From Saccharopolyspora gregorii (GTDB taxonomy: Bacteria > Actinomycetota > Actinomycetes > Mycobacteriales > Pseudonocardiaceae), in assembly GCF_024734405.1 (NCBI RefSeq), contig NZ_CP059556.1, forward strand, positions 1,674,001 through 1,738,000: a DNA stretch of 64,000 bases, in the 5' to 3' direction. Both the position numbers and the translations under genes were made by a program. Shown piece after piece: positions 28,752 to 41,205 of this stretch; position 1 is the stretch's first letter, and each line of letters starts with the position of its first letter. The notes under the pieces were generated by a model. That model did no database searches. It saw nothing but the letters and a program-made list of their open reading frames with translations, and was not told where the DNA came from.

Positions 28752-28780
28752 ACGCTACGGAGATCACACAGCGCAGTCAA
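28752..28780 (-). promoter_or_regulatory. Promoter of the gcvT-glyA transcript
   Basis: On the minus strand TTGACT and TAGCGT are separated by exactly 17 bases, a good housekeeping-sigma match. Transcription should begin around 28745, about 40 bases before the first riboswitch aptamer. Confidence 0.7.
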
Positions 28781-28817
28781 CCGAACGTGAGCGTGATCCC
28801 GTCGCCGCGCGCGGAGT

Positions 28818-29450
28818 TCAGCGCTGCGGGAACAGCCGGGCGTGCTGGGCGCGGAGGCCGTCGACCAGCGCCCGCAGCGCCAGTTCGAAGCTGTCGTCGT
28901 CGATCTCGGCGGCGTGCTCGCGCAGCAGGTGGGCGCCGTGCAGGTGCGGGAACCGCTCGTCGTAGACCTCGGCGTCGTCGACGAACCCGCCCGCGAACGA
29001 GCCCATCGCCGCACCGAGCACCAGGAACTTGGTGGAGGCGCCGATCATCGTGGCGTACCGCTGCGGCCAGCCCGCGCTGGTCAGCCCGCCGTGCACGGCG
29101 TCGGCGCGGCGCAGCGAGGTCTCCCGGCGGGCCGGTCCGGACGCCATGAACGGCACCAGGTTGGGGTGGGCGGCGAGCGCGGCCCGGTAGGAGCGGGCCC
29201 AGCGGGTGAGGCCGGTGGGCCAGTCGATGTCGAACCCGCTGGTGTCGACGGTGCCCATCACGCCGTCGGCGACGTCGTGCAGCAGCGCTTCCTTGGTGGC
29301 CACGTGGTTGTAGAGCGAGGCGGCGCGGACGCCGAGGGAGTCGGCGAGCCTGCGCATGGACAGCGCTTCGAGGCCCTGGTCGTCGATGATCGCCAGCGCG
29401 TGTTCGCGGATGCGTTCGCGGGTGAGTTGGGGGCTCTTGGGTCTGCCCAT
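28818..29450 (-). CDS. TetR-family regulator (TetR_C_1 type)
   Basis: 210 residues. HTH at about 10-58 (RERIREHALAIIDDQGLEALSMRRLADSLGVRAASLYNHVATKEALL) and a TetR-class C-terminal domain. ATG 29450 (MGRPKSPQL) has GGAG upstream. Divergent from fadD/acyl-CoA dehydrogenase, with a perfect palindrome in between, so likely a repressor of that fatty-acid unit. Confidence 0.88.
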   Translation of the reverse strand: MGRPKSPQLTRERIREHALAIIDDQGLEALSMRRLADSLGVRAASLYNHVATKEALLHDVADGVMGTVDTSGFDIDWPTGLTRWARSYRAALAAHPNLVPFMASGPARRETSLRRADAVHGGLTSAGWPQRYATMIGASTKFLVLGAAMGSFAGGFVDDAEVYDERFPHLHGAHLLREHAAEIDDDSFELALRALVDGLRAQHARLFPQR

Positions 29451-29592
29451 GCCGCGCTCCTGCCTGCTGCCCGCTGCCGGTCGGCGCCCCCTCGGTGGGC
29501 GCCGTGCCCGTCCGCGTCCGCTGCGGATCGTGTCGATCAGTGTCCGGTGCGCGGCTCTTGCCGCGGTGCGCGGGGTGGTCCTAGAGTCCAAA

Positions 29593-29607
29593 ACTAACGA
29601 CGTTAGT
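29593..29607. promoter_or_regulatory. Palindromic operator between tetR and fadD
   Basis: ACTAACG-A-CGTTAGT: two perfect 7-base arms around a single central base, in the divergent promoter. Its AT content stands out from the surrounding DNA. Best candidate site for the adjacent TetR regulator. Confidence 0.7.
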
Positions 29608-29672
29608 CGTCAGGTGTCCAACGGCGGACGACCGTGCCGCCCGCACCGGCGGCATCCTCACGGAGGTGGACG

Positions 29673-31262
<1,590 letters not shown>

Positions 31263-31267
31263 CCCCC

Positions 31268-31309
31268 GACCTCGCCACACCGACCTCGCCACACCGACCT
31301 CGCCACACC
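31268..31309. repeat. 14-bp tandem repeat, three copies plus a partial fourth
   Basis: GACCTCGCCACACC is repeated three times exactly, followed by a partial copy with one change (to about 31319). It fills the gap between the fadD stop and the acyl-CoA dehydrogenase ribosome site. It probably arose by slippage. Confidence 0.85.
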
Positions 31310-31335
31310 GGCCTCGCCGAAAGGACCCGCCACCG

Positions 31336-32514
31336 ATGGTCGACTTCTCCCTGTCCGAGACCGAACGCGACATCCGCGACTGGGTGCGCACGTTCGTGCA
31401 GCGCGAGCTGGTGCCGCTGGAGCCGGAGGTGCTGCGCCGCGAGCGCGACCACGAACGCGGCCTCACCCGCGAGGAGCTGGCCGAACTGCGCAAGAAGGCG
31501 CGCGACGCCGGGTTCTGGGGCGTGCAGACCCCCGAGGAGTACGGCGGGATGAACCTCTCCGCCGTGCTCACCGCGCTGATCGAGATCGAGCTGGGCCGCA
31601 CCTTCGTGCCGTTCAGCTTCGGCGGCTACGCGGACAACATCCTCTACCACGCCAACGAGGAGCAGAAGCAGCGCTACCTGGTGCCCACCATCGAGGGCGA
31701 GCGCAAGTCCTGCTTCGCCATCACCGAGCCGGGCGCGGGTTCGGACGCCAAGAACCTCCGCACCACGGCCCGCAAGGACGGCGCGGAGTGGGTGATCGAC
31801 GGGGAGAAGACGTTCATCACCGGCGGCATCGACGCCGACTTCACCATGGTCTTCGCCGTCACCGACAAGGAGAAGGGCGCCGACGGCGGCGTCACCTGCT
31901 TCCTCGCGGACCGGGACGCCGGCTGGAAGTCGGAACCCATCGAGATCATGGGCGAGTGGGACCGCCAGCCCGCCGCGCTGGTCTTCGACGGCGTCCGGGT
32001 GCCGGAGGAGAACGTGCTCGGCGAGGTCGGCGGCGGGTTCAAGCTGGCCATGCAGTGGATCGGCCGCGGCCGTTACCTGCTGCCCGCCCGCGCCCTCGGC
32101 GGCTGCGAGCGGATGATGGAGATGTCGATGGACTACGCCCGCACCCGGCAGACGTTCGGGGCGCCCATCGCCGACCGGCAGGCCATCCAGTGGATGATCG
32201 CGGACTCGGCGGTGGAGATCGAGGCGCTGCGCTGGCTGGTGCTGCAGGCCGCGTGGCAGGTCGACCAGGGCGCCGACTCCCGGCACGCGCAGTCCATCGC
32301 GAAGCTCTACGGCGGCACCAGGGCGAACGAGATCGTGGACCGGATGCTGCAGATCCACGGCGGCATGGGTTACACCCGCGAGCTGCCCATCGAGCGCTGG
32401 TACCGGGACATCCGGCTGCTGCGCATCTTCGAGGGCACCGACGAAATCCAGCGCCGCACCATCGCCCGCAACCTGCTCAAGGGGCACGCCCAGGTCGGCG
32501 GGGTGCTCGGCTGA
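31336..32514 (+). CDS. Acyl-CoA dehydrogenase
   Basis: 392-residue flavoenzyme introducing the alpha-beta double bond in acyl-CoA. Seen: GFWGVQTPEEYGGMNLS, CFAITEPGAGSDAKNL, WVIDGEKTFITGG, the C-terminal QTFGAPIADRQAIQWMIAD and GGMGYTRELPIERWYRDIR, and the catalytic Glu in RIFEGTDEIQRRTIARNLL. ATG 31336 lies 73 bases after fadD, across the tandem repeat. Likely co-transcribed with fadD and controlled by the divergent TetR protein. Confidence 0.95.
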   Translation: MVDFSLSETERDIRDWVRTFVQRELVPLEPEVLRRERDHERGLTREELAELRKKARDAGFWGVQTPEEYGGMNLSAVLTALIEIELGRTFVPFSFGGYADNILYHANEEQKQRYLVPTIEGERKSCFAITEPGAGSDAKNLRTTARKDGAEWVIDGEKTFITGGIDADFTMVFAVTDKEKGADGGVTCFLADRDAGWKSEPIEIMGEWDRQPAALVFDGVRVPEENVLGEVGGGFKLAMQWIGRGRYLLPARALGGCERMMEMSMDYARTRQTFGAPIADRQAIQWMIADSAVEIEALRWLVLQAAWQVDQGADSRHAQSIAKLYGGTRANEIVDRMLQIHGGMGYTRELPIERWYRDIRLLRIFEGTDEIQRRTIARNLLKGHAQVGGVLG

Positions 32515-32616
32515 TCCGGCGACGCGGCGGATCGGCCCGGTCACACCCTCGATCGGATGTCCGATTCGCCGGTAACCTGGGTGCAGCGTGATCGACCGGC
32601 CCGACTGGGAGCTGCT

Positions 32617-32769
32617 ATGTCGTTGTTCAAGAAGGTGACCGACTTCGCCAAGAGCCCGCAGGGCAAGAAGGCGATCGACCAGGCCAAGCGGTACGCGAGC
32701 GACCCGAAGAACAAGGCCAAGATCGAGCAGGTGAAGAACCGCTTCCTCGGCGGTGGCAAGAGCAAGTGA
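32617..32769 (+). CDS. Small basic protein (50 residues)
   Basis: MSLFKKVTDFAKSPQGKK...: lysine-rich, amphipathic, ending GGGKSK. ATG 32617 has GGGAG about seven bases upstream and codon use looks genuine. Short proteins of this pattern are widespread in actinomycetes but have no known function; some resemble the helical MT0933-type antitoxin-like family, which I cannot confirm. Followed by a strong hairpin. Confidence 0.7.
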   Translation: MSLFKKVTDFAKSPQGKKAIDQAKRYASDPKNKAKIEQVKNRFLGGGKSK

Positions 32770-32773
32770 CGCA

Positions 32774-32824
32774 CCCCCACGACGGCCCCCGGCGCAGCAC
32801 CGGCCCGGGGGTCGTCGTGCGGGG
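32774..32824 (+). terminator. Terminator after the small basic protein
   Basis: Long GC-rich inverted repeat: arms at 32774-32792 and 32804-32824 pair almost completely (one mismatch, one bulge) around an 11-base loop. It starts five bases after the stop codon. Confidence 0.75.
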
Positions 32825-32950
32825 ACCCGGTGCTCGGATCGTGCCGCGCCGGTGGCGGACCAGGCCGGTGAACCGTGATCAACGGGCTGTGCCGGGGCCG
32901 GATCGGCAGTAGGGTTCTCGCGGGCTGATTCCGGGAGCAGGGGCGGTGCG

Positions 32951-34162
32951 ATGGGCCGGGCTTACGTGGTGGGCACGTTCGACACGAAGGCCGCCGAGCT
33001 GCGCTACGTCGCCGGGCTCGTCGCCGACGCGGGCGTCGAGGTGATCACCGTCGACGTGGGCACGTCCGGCGCGGAGTCCGCCGATGCCCCCGACGTGTCC
33101 GCCGCCGAGGTGGCCGCCGCGCACCCGCGCGGGGCCGCGGCGGTGTTCACCGGTGATCGCGGCACGGCCGTGGTGGCGATGGCGCTGGCGTTCGAGCGGT
33201 GGCTCGGCGCGCGGCGCGGTGTGGGCGGGGTGCTGGGCCTGGGCGGTTCCGGCGGCACCGCGCTGATCACCCCGGCGCTGCGGGCGCTGCCGGTCGGGGT
33301 GCCGAAGCTGGTGGTCTCGACGGTGGCCTCCGGTGACATCTCGTCCTACGTGGACGCGTCGGACATCGCGATGTTCCCGGCGGTCACCGACGTCGCCGGG
33401 CTCAACCGGATCTCCCGCCAGGTGCTCGGCAACGCCGCGCACGCGCTGGCCGGGGCCGTGCGCAACACCGTGCCGGCCGTGGAGCAGCTGCCCGCGGTGG
33501 CGCTGACGATGTTCGGGGTGACCACGCCCTGCGTCACCGAGGCCGCGAACCGGCTCGCCACCGACCACGACCCGCTGGTGTTCCACGCGACCGGCACCGG
33601 CGGCCGCGCCATGGAGAAGCTCGTCGCCGACGGGCTCGTCGAAGCGGTCCTGGACATCACCCCCACCGAGGTGTGCGACCTGATCGCCGGGGGAGTGATG
33701 AGCGCGGGCGAGACCCGGCTGGACGCGATCGCGCGCAGCGGCGTGCCCTACGTCGGCTCCTGCGGCGCGCTCGACATGGTCAACTTCGGGGCGCCGGACA
33801 CCGTGCCGGAGCGGTACCGGAACCGGTTGTTCTACGAGCACAACCCGCAGGTCACGCTGATGCGCACCACGGCGGACGAATGCCGCGAGATCGCCCGGTT
33901 CCTGGCCGCGAAGCTCAACGCCTGCACCGGCCCGGTGCGGTTCCTGCTGCCCGAGGGCGGCGTCTCGCTGCTGGACGTCCCGGGGCAGCCCTTCCACGAC
34001 CCGGCCGCCGACCGGGCCCTGTTCGAGACCCTGGAGGCGGAGGTGCACCAGACCGAGCAGCGGCGCCTGGTGCGCGTCCCGCACGACATCAACGACGACC
34101 GCTTCGTCGAAGCGCTGCTCGGCGCCTTCGACGAGGTCCGCGCGCGAGGAGGACGGGCATGA
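32951..34162 (+). CDS. Tm-1-like ATP-binding protein (UPF0261)
   Basis: 403 residues. Corresponds to the N-terminal half of tomato Tm-1 and to bacterial UPF0261 proteins: [17 protein letters not shown] at the start, [38 protein letters not shown] (about 95-130), [25 protein letters not shown] and a C-terminal [14 protein letters not shown]...LPEGGVS. ATP binding is known for Tm-1; the bacterial reaction is not. Its stop overlaps the start of the next gene (ATGA), so the two are translationally coupled. Confidence 0.9.
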   Translation: MGRAYVVGTFDTKAAELRYVAGLVADAGVEVITVDVGTSGAESADAPDVSAAEVAAAHPRGAAAVFTGDRGTAVVAMALAFERWLGARRGVGGVLGLGGSGGTALITPALRALPVGVPKLVVSTVASGDISSYVDASDIAMFPAVTDVAGLNRISRQVLGNAAHALAGAVRNTVPAVEQLPAVALTMFGVTTPCVTEAANRLATDHDPLVFHATGTGGRAMEKLVADGLVEAVLDITPTEVCDLIAGGVMSAGETRLDAIARSGVPYVGSCGALDMVNFGAPDTVPERYRNRLFYEHNPQVTLMRTTADECREIARFLAAKLNACTGPVRFLLPEGGVSLLDVPGQPFHDPAADRALFETLEAEVHQTEQRRLVRVPHDINDDRFVEALLGAFDEVRARGGRA

Positions 34163-34989
34163 CGCGGTTCGACCGGGAGACCCTGGTGCGCCGGTTCCGG
34201 GGCATGGCCGATCGGGGCGAACCGATCATCGGCGGCGGCGCGGGCACCGGGCTGTCCGCCAAGTGCGAGGAATCCGGCGGCATCGACCTGATCGTGCTGT
34301 ACAACTCGGGCCGCTACCGGATGGCGGGGCGTGGTTCGCTCGCCGGGCTGCTGGCCTACGGCAACGCCAACGAGATCGTCGTGGAGATGGCGAGCGAGGT
34401 GCTGCCGGTGGTGCACCGCACCCCGGTGCTCGCCGGGGTCAACGGCACCGACCCGTTCCTGCTCACCGGGCCGTTCCTGGCGCGGCTGCGGGAACTCGGC
34501 TTCGCCGGGGTGCAGAACTTCCCGACCGTCGGGCTCATCGACGGCACCTTCCGGGAGAACCTGGAGGAGACCGGCATGAGCTACCGGCTGGAGGTCGACC
34601 TGGTCGCCGCGGCCCGGGAAGCGGATCTGCTCACCACGCCGTACGTGTTCTCCGCCGAGGACGCCCGCGCCATGACGGCCGCCGGAGCCGACATCGTGGT
34701 GTGCCACCTCGGCCTCACCACCGGCGGATCGATCGGCGCGGAGACCGCGAAGGACCTCGACGACTGCGTGGCGCTGATCGACGAGTGGTCCGTGGCCGCC
34801 GCCGACGTGCGGGAGGACGTGCTGGTGCTGTGCCACGGCGGTCCCATCGCCACCCCGGCCGACGCGGCCTACGTGCTGGGCCGCACCAAACGCTGCCACG
34901 GCTTCTACGGGGCCAGCAGCATGGAACGGCTCCCGGTCGAGCAGGCGCTGACCGAACGCACCAGGGAGTTCAAGAACCTCAAGCGCTGA
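34159..34989 (+). CDS. TIM-barrel 'phosphoenolpyruvate hydrolase family' protein (Tm-1 C-terminal-like)
   Basis: 276 residues, pfam09370-type barrel. Seen: [17 protein letters not shown] (residues about 22-38), [54 protein letters not shown] and [13 protein letters not shown]. This is the domain that follows the UPF0261 domain in plant Tm-1; here it is a separate gene overlapping the first by four bases. Catalytic role not known, despite the database-style name. Confidence 0.88.
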   Translation: MTRFDRETLVRRFRGMADRGEPIIGGGAGTGLSAKCEESGGIDLIVLYNSGRYRMAGRGSLAGLLAYGNANEIVVEMASEVLPVVHRTPVLAGVNGTDPFLLTGPFLARLRELGFAGVQNFPTVGLIDGTFRENLEETGMSYRLEVDLVAAAREADLLTTPYVFSAEDARAMTAAGADIVVCHLGLTTGGSIGAETAKDLDDCVALIDEWSVAAADVREDVLVLCHGGPIATPADAAYVLGRTKRCHGFYGASSMERLPVEQALTERTREFKNLKR

Positions 34990-35015
34990 CGGCGCACGAC
35001 GACGAGGAGGACGTG

Positions 35016-35453
35016 ATGGCGCGGTCCTACGCGAGCAGGGTGGTCCCGGCGGCGGCCGACGAGGTGTGGGCGCTGGTGCGGGACTTCGGCGGGCTGCCCC
35101 GCTGGCACCCCGGCATCGGTTCCAGCGAGGTGGAGAGCGGCGCGTCTCCGGCGGAGCTCGGCGCCGTGCGCAGGCTCGTCGTCGGGGACGGCGGAGTGGT
35201 GCGGGAACGGCTCGTGGGCCTCGACGACGCCGCCCGCTCCTGCACCTACGAGATCACCGAGGGCCCGTTCCCGGTGCGCTCGTACCGCAGCACCATCCGG
35301 GTGCTGCCGATCACGGCGACCGGCGAGTCGTTCGTGGAGTGGTACGCCGACTACGACGCCGAGGCGGCGCACGAGGCGCAGCTGGACGAGATCTTCGGCG
35401 GTGGGGTCTTCGGCGCGGGCCTCAAGGCGCTGGCCGACCACTACGCCGGCTGA
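35016..35453 (+). CDS. SRPBCC (polyketide cyclase/dehydrase-like) protein
   Basis: 145 residues with the START-like helix-grip pattern: ASRVVPAAADEVWALVRDFGGLPRWHPGI at the N-terminus, a central beta sheet (GAVRRLVVGDGGVVRERLVGLDD) and a long C-terminal helix. Such proteins bind a hydrophobic small molecule. GAGGAGG sits just before ATG 35016. Third gene of the Tm-1-like operon, 26 bases after the barrel gene; it suggests the system handles a small hydrophobic or aromatic ligand. Confidence 0.85.
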   Translation: MARSYASRVVPAAADEVWALVRDFGGLPRWHPGIGSSEVESGASPAELGAVRRLVVGDGGVVRERLVGLDDAARSCTYEITEGPFPVRSYRSTIRVLPITATGESFVEWYADYDAEAAHEAQLDEIFGGGVFGAGLKALADHYAG

Positions 35454-35565
35454 CCGCCCGGCGCCGGACCGCGGCGCTCCCGCTGCGCACGGACGGGCGT
35501 CGCGCAAGCTGCCATTCGGTGGACGACCGGTGTGGGCTAGCCGACAGCTCTCGGCGGCGGCCCGT

Positions 35566-35571
35566 TAGAGT
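35566..35571 (+). promoter_or_regulatory. -10 element implying a leaderless epimerase mRNA
   Basis: TAGAGT lies six bases before the GTG start at 35578 and no ribosome site is present. The expected transcription start coincides with the start codon. Confidence 0.4.
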
Positions 35572-35577
35572 TCAGCC

Positions 35578-36555
35578 GTGCCAAGCGAGGAGACAACCCC
35601 CGAACGAGCGACGGCCCCCGAGATTTCCGGGACGCAGAGTAACGGCAGGGTGGTGGTCACCGGCGGCTCCGGCTTCGTCGGCCGCGCCGTCGTCCGCGCG
35701 CTGACCGGACGCGGCACCCCGGTCACGATCGTCGACGTCCAGGAACCCGCGGAACCCGGCGAGCTCATCACCCACGTGGCGGGCGACCTCACCGACCCCG
35801 CGGTCCGGGACGCCGCCGTCACCGAGGGCACCACCGCGATCGTGCACCTCGCCGCGATCACCTCGGTGCTGCGCTCCGTGGACCAGCCCGCCGAGACCTA
35901 CCGGGCCAACGTCGAGGTCACCCAGGAACTGCTGGAACTCGCGCGGCGGCGCGGCGTCGGCCGGTTCGTGCTCGCCTCCACCAACGCCGTCGTCGGCGAC
36001 ATCGGGCACGGCACCATCTCCGAGGACCTCCCGCTGCGCCCGCTCACGCCGTACGGGGCGACGAAGGCCGCCTGCGAGATGCTGCTGTCCGGTTACGCGG
36101 GTTCCTACGGCATCGCCACCACCGCGCTGCGGTTCACCAACATCTACGGGCCCGGCATGGGGCGCAAGGACAGCTTCATCCCGCGGCTGATGCGCGCCGC
36201 GCTGGCCGGCGAGGGCGTCGAGGTCTACGGCGACGGTGCGCAGAGCCGCGACTTCGTGCACGTCGACGACGTGGTGCAGGGCATCCTCGCCGCCTGCGAC
36301 GAGGAGTGCGCCGGGACGGCGATCATCGGCTCGGGGCGCTCCATCTCGGTGCTGGAGCTGATCGACGCCGTGCGCGCCGCCACCGGCGCACCGCTGCCCG
36401 TCACGCACGTGCCCGCCAAGAACGGCGAGATGCCCGCGGTGATCGTGGACATCGCCAAGGCGGGCCGCGAACTCGGCTACGCGCCCGCGGTGGACCTGAC
36501 CGACGGGCTGCGGACCGTGTGGGACGACTTCCGCGCGGCCACCGGGGCGCCGTGA
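35578..36555 (+). CDS. NDP-sugar epimerase/dehydratase (extended SDR)
   Basis: 325 residues. Rossmann motif TGGSGFVG (residues 28-35), catalytic YGATK near 158-162, and the family end blocks FIPRLMRAAL and YGDGAQSRDFVHVDDVV. Related to UDP-glucose 4-epimerases. Substrate not predictable. Its stop overlaps the GTG start of the next gene, so it heads a three-gene glycan unit with a membrane glycosyltransferase and a GT2 enzyme. Confidence 0.9.
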   Translation: MPSEETTPERATAPEISGTQSNGRVVVTGGSGFVGRAVVRALTGRGTPVTIVDVQEPAEPGELITHVAGDLTDPAVRDAAVTEGTTAIVHLAAITSVLRSVDQPAETYRANVEVTQELLELARRRGVGRFVLASTNAVVGDIGHGTISEDLPLRPLTPYGATKAACEMLLSGYAGSYGIATTALRFTNIYGPGMGRKDSFIPRLMRAALAGEGVEVYGDGAQSRDFVHVDDVVQGILAACDEECAGTAIIGSGRSISVLELIDAVRAATGAPLPVTHVPAKNGEMPAVIVDIAKAGRELGYAPAVDLTDGLRTVWDDFRAATGAP

Positions 36556-37982
36556 CCGCCGCGCCGGCGCGGCACCTCCGCGCGCACTGGCTGCTCGCGC
36601 TGCTGCTGCTGCTCGGCGGCGTGGTGCTGCGCGTGCTCGCGCAGCTGGCCTACCGCCCGGCGCTGCTCTACATCGACTCGTTCCGCTACCTCGACGACCT
36701 CGGGGTGTTCTACCCGGGCGGCATCAACCCGATCGGCTACGAAGTCCTGCTGCTCGGGCCGCTGCTGCTGATGGGGAACCTGGCGCTGGTGGTCGCGGTG
36801 CAGCACCTGCTGGGGCTGGCGCTGGGCGTGGCGATCTACGTGCTGCTGCTGCGGTTCGGGGCCCGGCGCTGGATCGCGGCGCTCGCCACCGCGCCGGTGC
36901 TGCTGGACGCCTACCAGGTGCAGATCGAGCACAACATCATGTCGGACCTGCTGTTCCAGGTCCTGCTGCTGGCCGTGATCTTCGTGCTCGCCTGGCGCGG
37001 CGTGCCCGGCCCGCGCACCGCCGCGGTCGCCGGGCTGCTGCTGGCCGCCTCGGTGCTGGTGCGGCTGGTGGGGCTCACGCTGGTGGTCCCGGCCGTGGCG
37101 TTCGTGCTGCTGGCCGCCGGGCTGCGGCCGCGGGACGGCTGGCGGCCGCGGCTGCGCGCCGCCGGAGCCCTCGCCGGGGTCTTCGCCGGAGTGCTGTTCG
37201 GCTACGCGATGTACCACCTGGCGTGGACCGGGAGCCCCGCGCTGGGCGGCTCCACCGGCAGCGTCGTCTTCGGGCGCACCGCCGCCGTCGCCGACTGCGA
37301 CGCGCTCGGGCTCACCCCGGAGGAAGCGGTGGTGTGCCCGAAGGAGCCGGTGTCGGCGCGGGCCGCGAACGGCATCGACTTCTACATCCACTTCTGGCAC
37401 GTGCCCGCCAACACGCGCACCCTGCCGGACGCCTTCGACCTCAACGCCGCGCAGAGCGGGATGGCGCGCAAGGTGCTGCTGCACCAGCCGTTCGACGTGC
37501 TCGGCGGCTTCGTGCACGACTTCCTCAAGGGCTTCGCGCCTACCCGCACCCAGTCCCCGGGCGACGTGCCGCTGCACCGCTGGCAGTTCAAGACCGAGTA
37601 CCCGATGTACGCCGACCCCTGGTACGTCACCGAGTGGGCCGAGCTGCACGGCGACGGCACGCTGCGCGCCGATCCCGGGATCGCCGGGTTCCTGCGCGCC
37701 TACCAGCTCGGCGGTGGCTACACCCCGGGCATCGTGCTCGGCGGCTGCCTGCTGCTGTCCGCGGCGGCCGTGCTCGGGGCGGGCCGCGCCCGCCGCAGCG
37801 GGCTGCGCGCCGTGGTGCTGCTGCCCGCGGGGCTGGCCGCGACGGTGCTGGCCACCGCCGCGGCGATGGAGTTCTCGTGGCGCTACCAGCTGCCCGGCCT
37901 CGTCCTGCTGCCGCTGGCGGCCGGGCTCGCCCTCACCGCGATCACCGGCCCGACCCGCTCGTCCGACTCGACGAACACCTGA
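36552..37982 (+). CDS. Polytopic membrane protein, probable GT-C-type glycosyltransferase
   Basis: 476 residues with about ten membrane segments. An acidic motif lies in the first extracytoplasmic loop (LYIDSFRYLDDLGVFYPGG, about residues 37-55), as in lipid-carrier-dependent GT-C transferases. A large extracellular loop (about 230-375) includes two Cys and the aromatic stretch FYIHFWHVP. Such enzymes move a sugar from polyprenyl phosphate to an outer acceptor. Start GTG 36552 overlaps the upstream stop. The class call rests on topology and the acidic loop, not on a clear family match. Confidence 0.65.
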   Translation: MTAAPARHLRAHWLLALLLLLGGVVLRVLAQLAYRPALLYIDSFRYLDDLGVFYPGGINPIGYEVLLLGPLLLMGNLALVVAVQHLLGLALGVAIYVLLLRFGARRWIAALATAPVLLDAYQVQIEHNIMSDLLFQVLLLAVIFVLAWRGVPGPRTAAVAGLLLAASVLVRLVGLTLVVPAVAFVLLAAGLRPRDGWRPRLRAAGALAGVFAGVLFGYAMYHLAWTGSPALGGSTGSVVFGRTAAVADCDALGLTPEEAVVCPKEPVSARAANGIDFYIHFWHVPANTRTLPDAFDLNAAQSGMARKVLLHQPFDVLGGFVHDFLKGFAPTRTQSPGDVPLHRWQFKTEYPMYADPWYVTEWAELHGDGTLRADPGIAGFLRAYQLGGGYTPGIVLGGCLLLSAAAVLGAGRARRSGLRAVVLLPAGLAATVLATAAAMEFSWRYQLPGLVLLPLAAGLALTAITGPTRSSDSTNT

Positions 37983-38798
37983 AGGAGATCACCATGTCCA
38001 CGACCTTCCCCGACGAGGTCGACCGGGCCGCCCTCGACGGCTTCGCCGAGCGCTACGGCGACCGCCGGTTCGCCACGGTGGTCGTGCTCATCGCCGCCTA
38101 CGACGAGCAGGACGCGCTCGGCGCCGTGCTCGACGGGATGCCCGCCGAGAGCTGCGGGCTGGACGTGGACACCCTCGTCGTCGTGGACGGCGCCACCGAC
38201 GACACCGCCGAGGTCGCGCTGCGCCACGGCGCGCTGACCTGCGTGGCCCCCCGCAACCGCGGGCAGGGCGCGGCGCTGCGGCTGGGCTACCGGCTCGCCG
38301 CCGAACGCGGCGCCCGCTACCTGGTCACCACCGACGCCGACGGCCAGTACGACATCGCCGAGCTGCCCGAGCTGCTGCAGCCGCTGATCGACGACGAGGC
38401 CGACTTCGTCACCGGCTCCCGCACCCTCGGCCGCACCGAGAGCACCGACCTGGTGCGCCGCGCCGGAACCCACGTGTTCGCCTGGCTGGTCAGCGCCCTG
38501 ACCCGGCAGAAGATCACCGACACCTCGTTCGGCTTCCGGGCCATGAAGATCGAGGTGCCGAACTCGGTGCGCCTGGAACAGCGGCAGTACCAGTCCTCGG
38601 AGCTGCTGGTCGGCGTCCTCGCCCGCGGCTACCGGGTGCTGGAGAAGCCGATGACGATGCTGGTCCGCGCCGCCGGGCAGAGCAAGAAGGGCGGCAACCT
38701 GCTCTACGGCTACAGCTACGCCAAGGTCGTGCTGGGCACCTGGCTGCGCGAGCGCCGCTCCGCTCCGCAGCCGCAGGACCGCCCGGCCGCCGAGCGGA

Positions 38799-40731
<1,933 letters not shown>

Positions 40732-41205
40732 GCGGGCGGAGCCGTCACGGTGACGGAGGCGCGCGGGGCCGCCGTCCCCCGGTTCGTAGCCCAACTGTGC
40801 ACTGAAAGGCCTGGAATATTCCAAGTTTCGCGTGCACACTGAAGCCACGCGTCGTTGATGCTTCATCGGTGGTGCCGGTCGCCCGCCGATGGGGGTTCAA
40901 CCGGCCGTTCCCCCGGTTCCCGGGTGGAGATGACGCGGCCATGTCGGTGGCCGCAGGTACGGGGAGCGGCGTCCCGGGCGCGGGAATGCACGGCACTCTC
41001 GCACCCGGGGCGCCTACCGCGTGTCGGGGGGCTTCCACACGGCCTACCGAACCGTAGCCCTTTCGTATGACTCACGCGATACGACACGTGGGTAAAGCTG
41101 ACGCTCCGTGTGTCACCGGTAGCCGCACAACCTCTGGTCGAGAGCCCCGCATGACGACGCCCGCCCGCGAACCCCTGTCGCGGACGGGCGTCGTGCTGCG
41201 CGCGC
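40732..41205. other. Intergenic region between sqdB and tauE-like gene
   Basis: 474 bp without a convincing gene. Contains a perfect palindrome CCGTCAC-G-GTGACGG (40742-40756) just after the sqdB stop, a 12-bp palindrome TGGAATATTCCA (40812-40823) in an AT-rich patch, and the terminator of the convergent exporter gene. Confidence 0.6.
41154..41194 (-). terminator. Terminator of the TauE/SafE gene
   Basis: 17-base arms at 41154-41170 and 41178-41194, pairing 16 of 17, around a 7-base loop; starts 11 bases past the stop at 41206. Confidence 0.8.

Noticed and set aside
40880-40930. Possible tRNA T-loop (GGTTCAA)
   Set aside because: No acceptor stem or anticodon arm can be formed around it.
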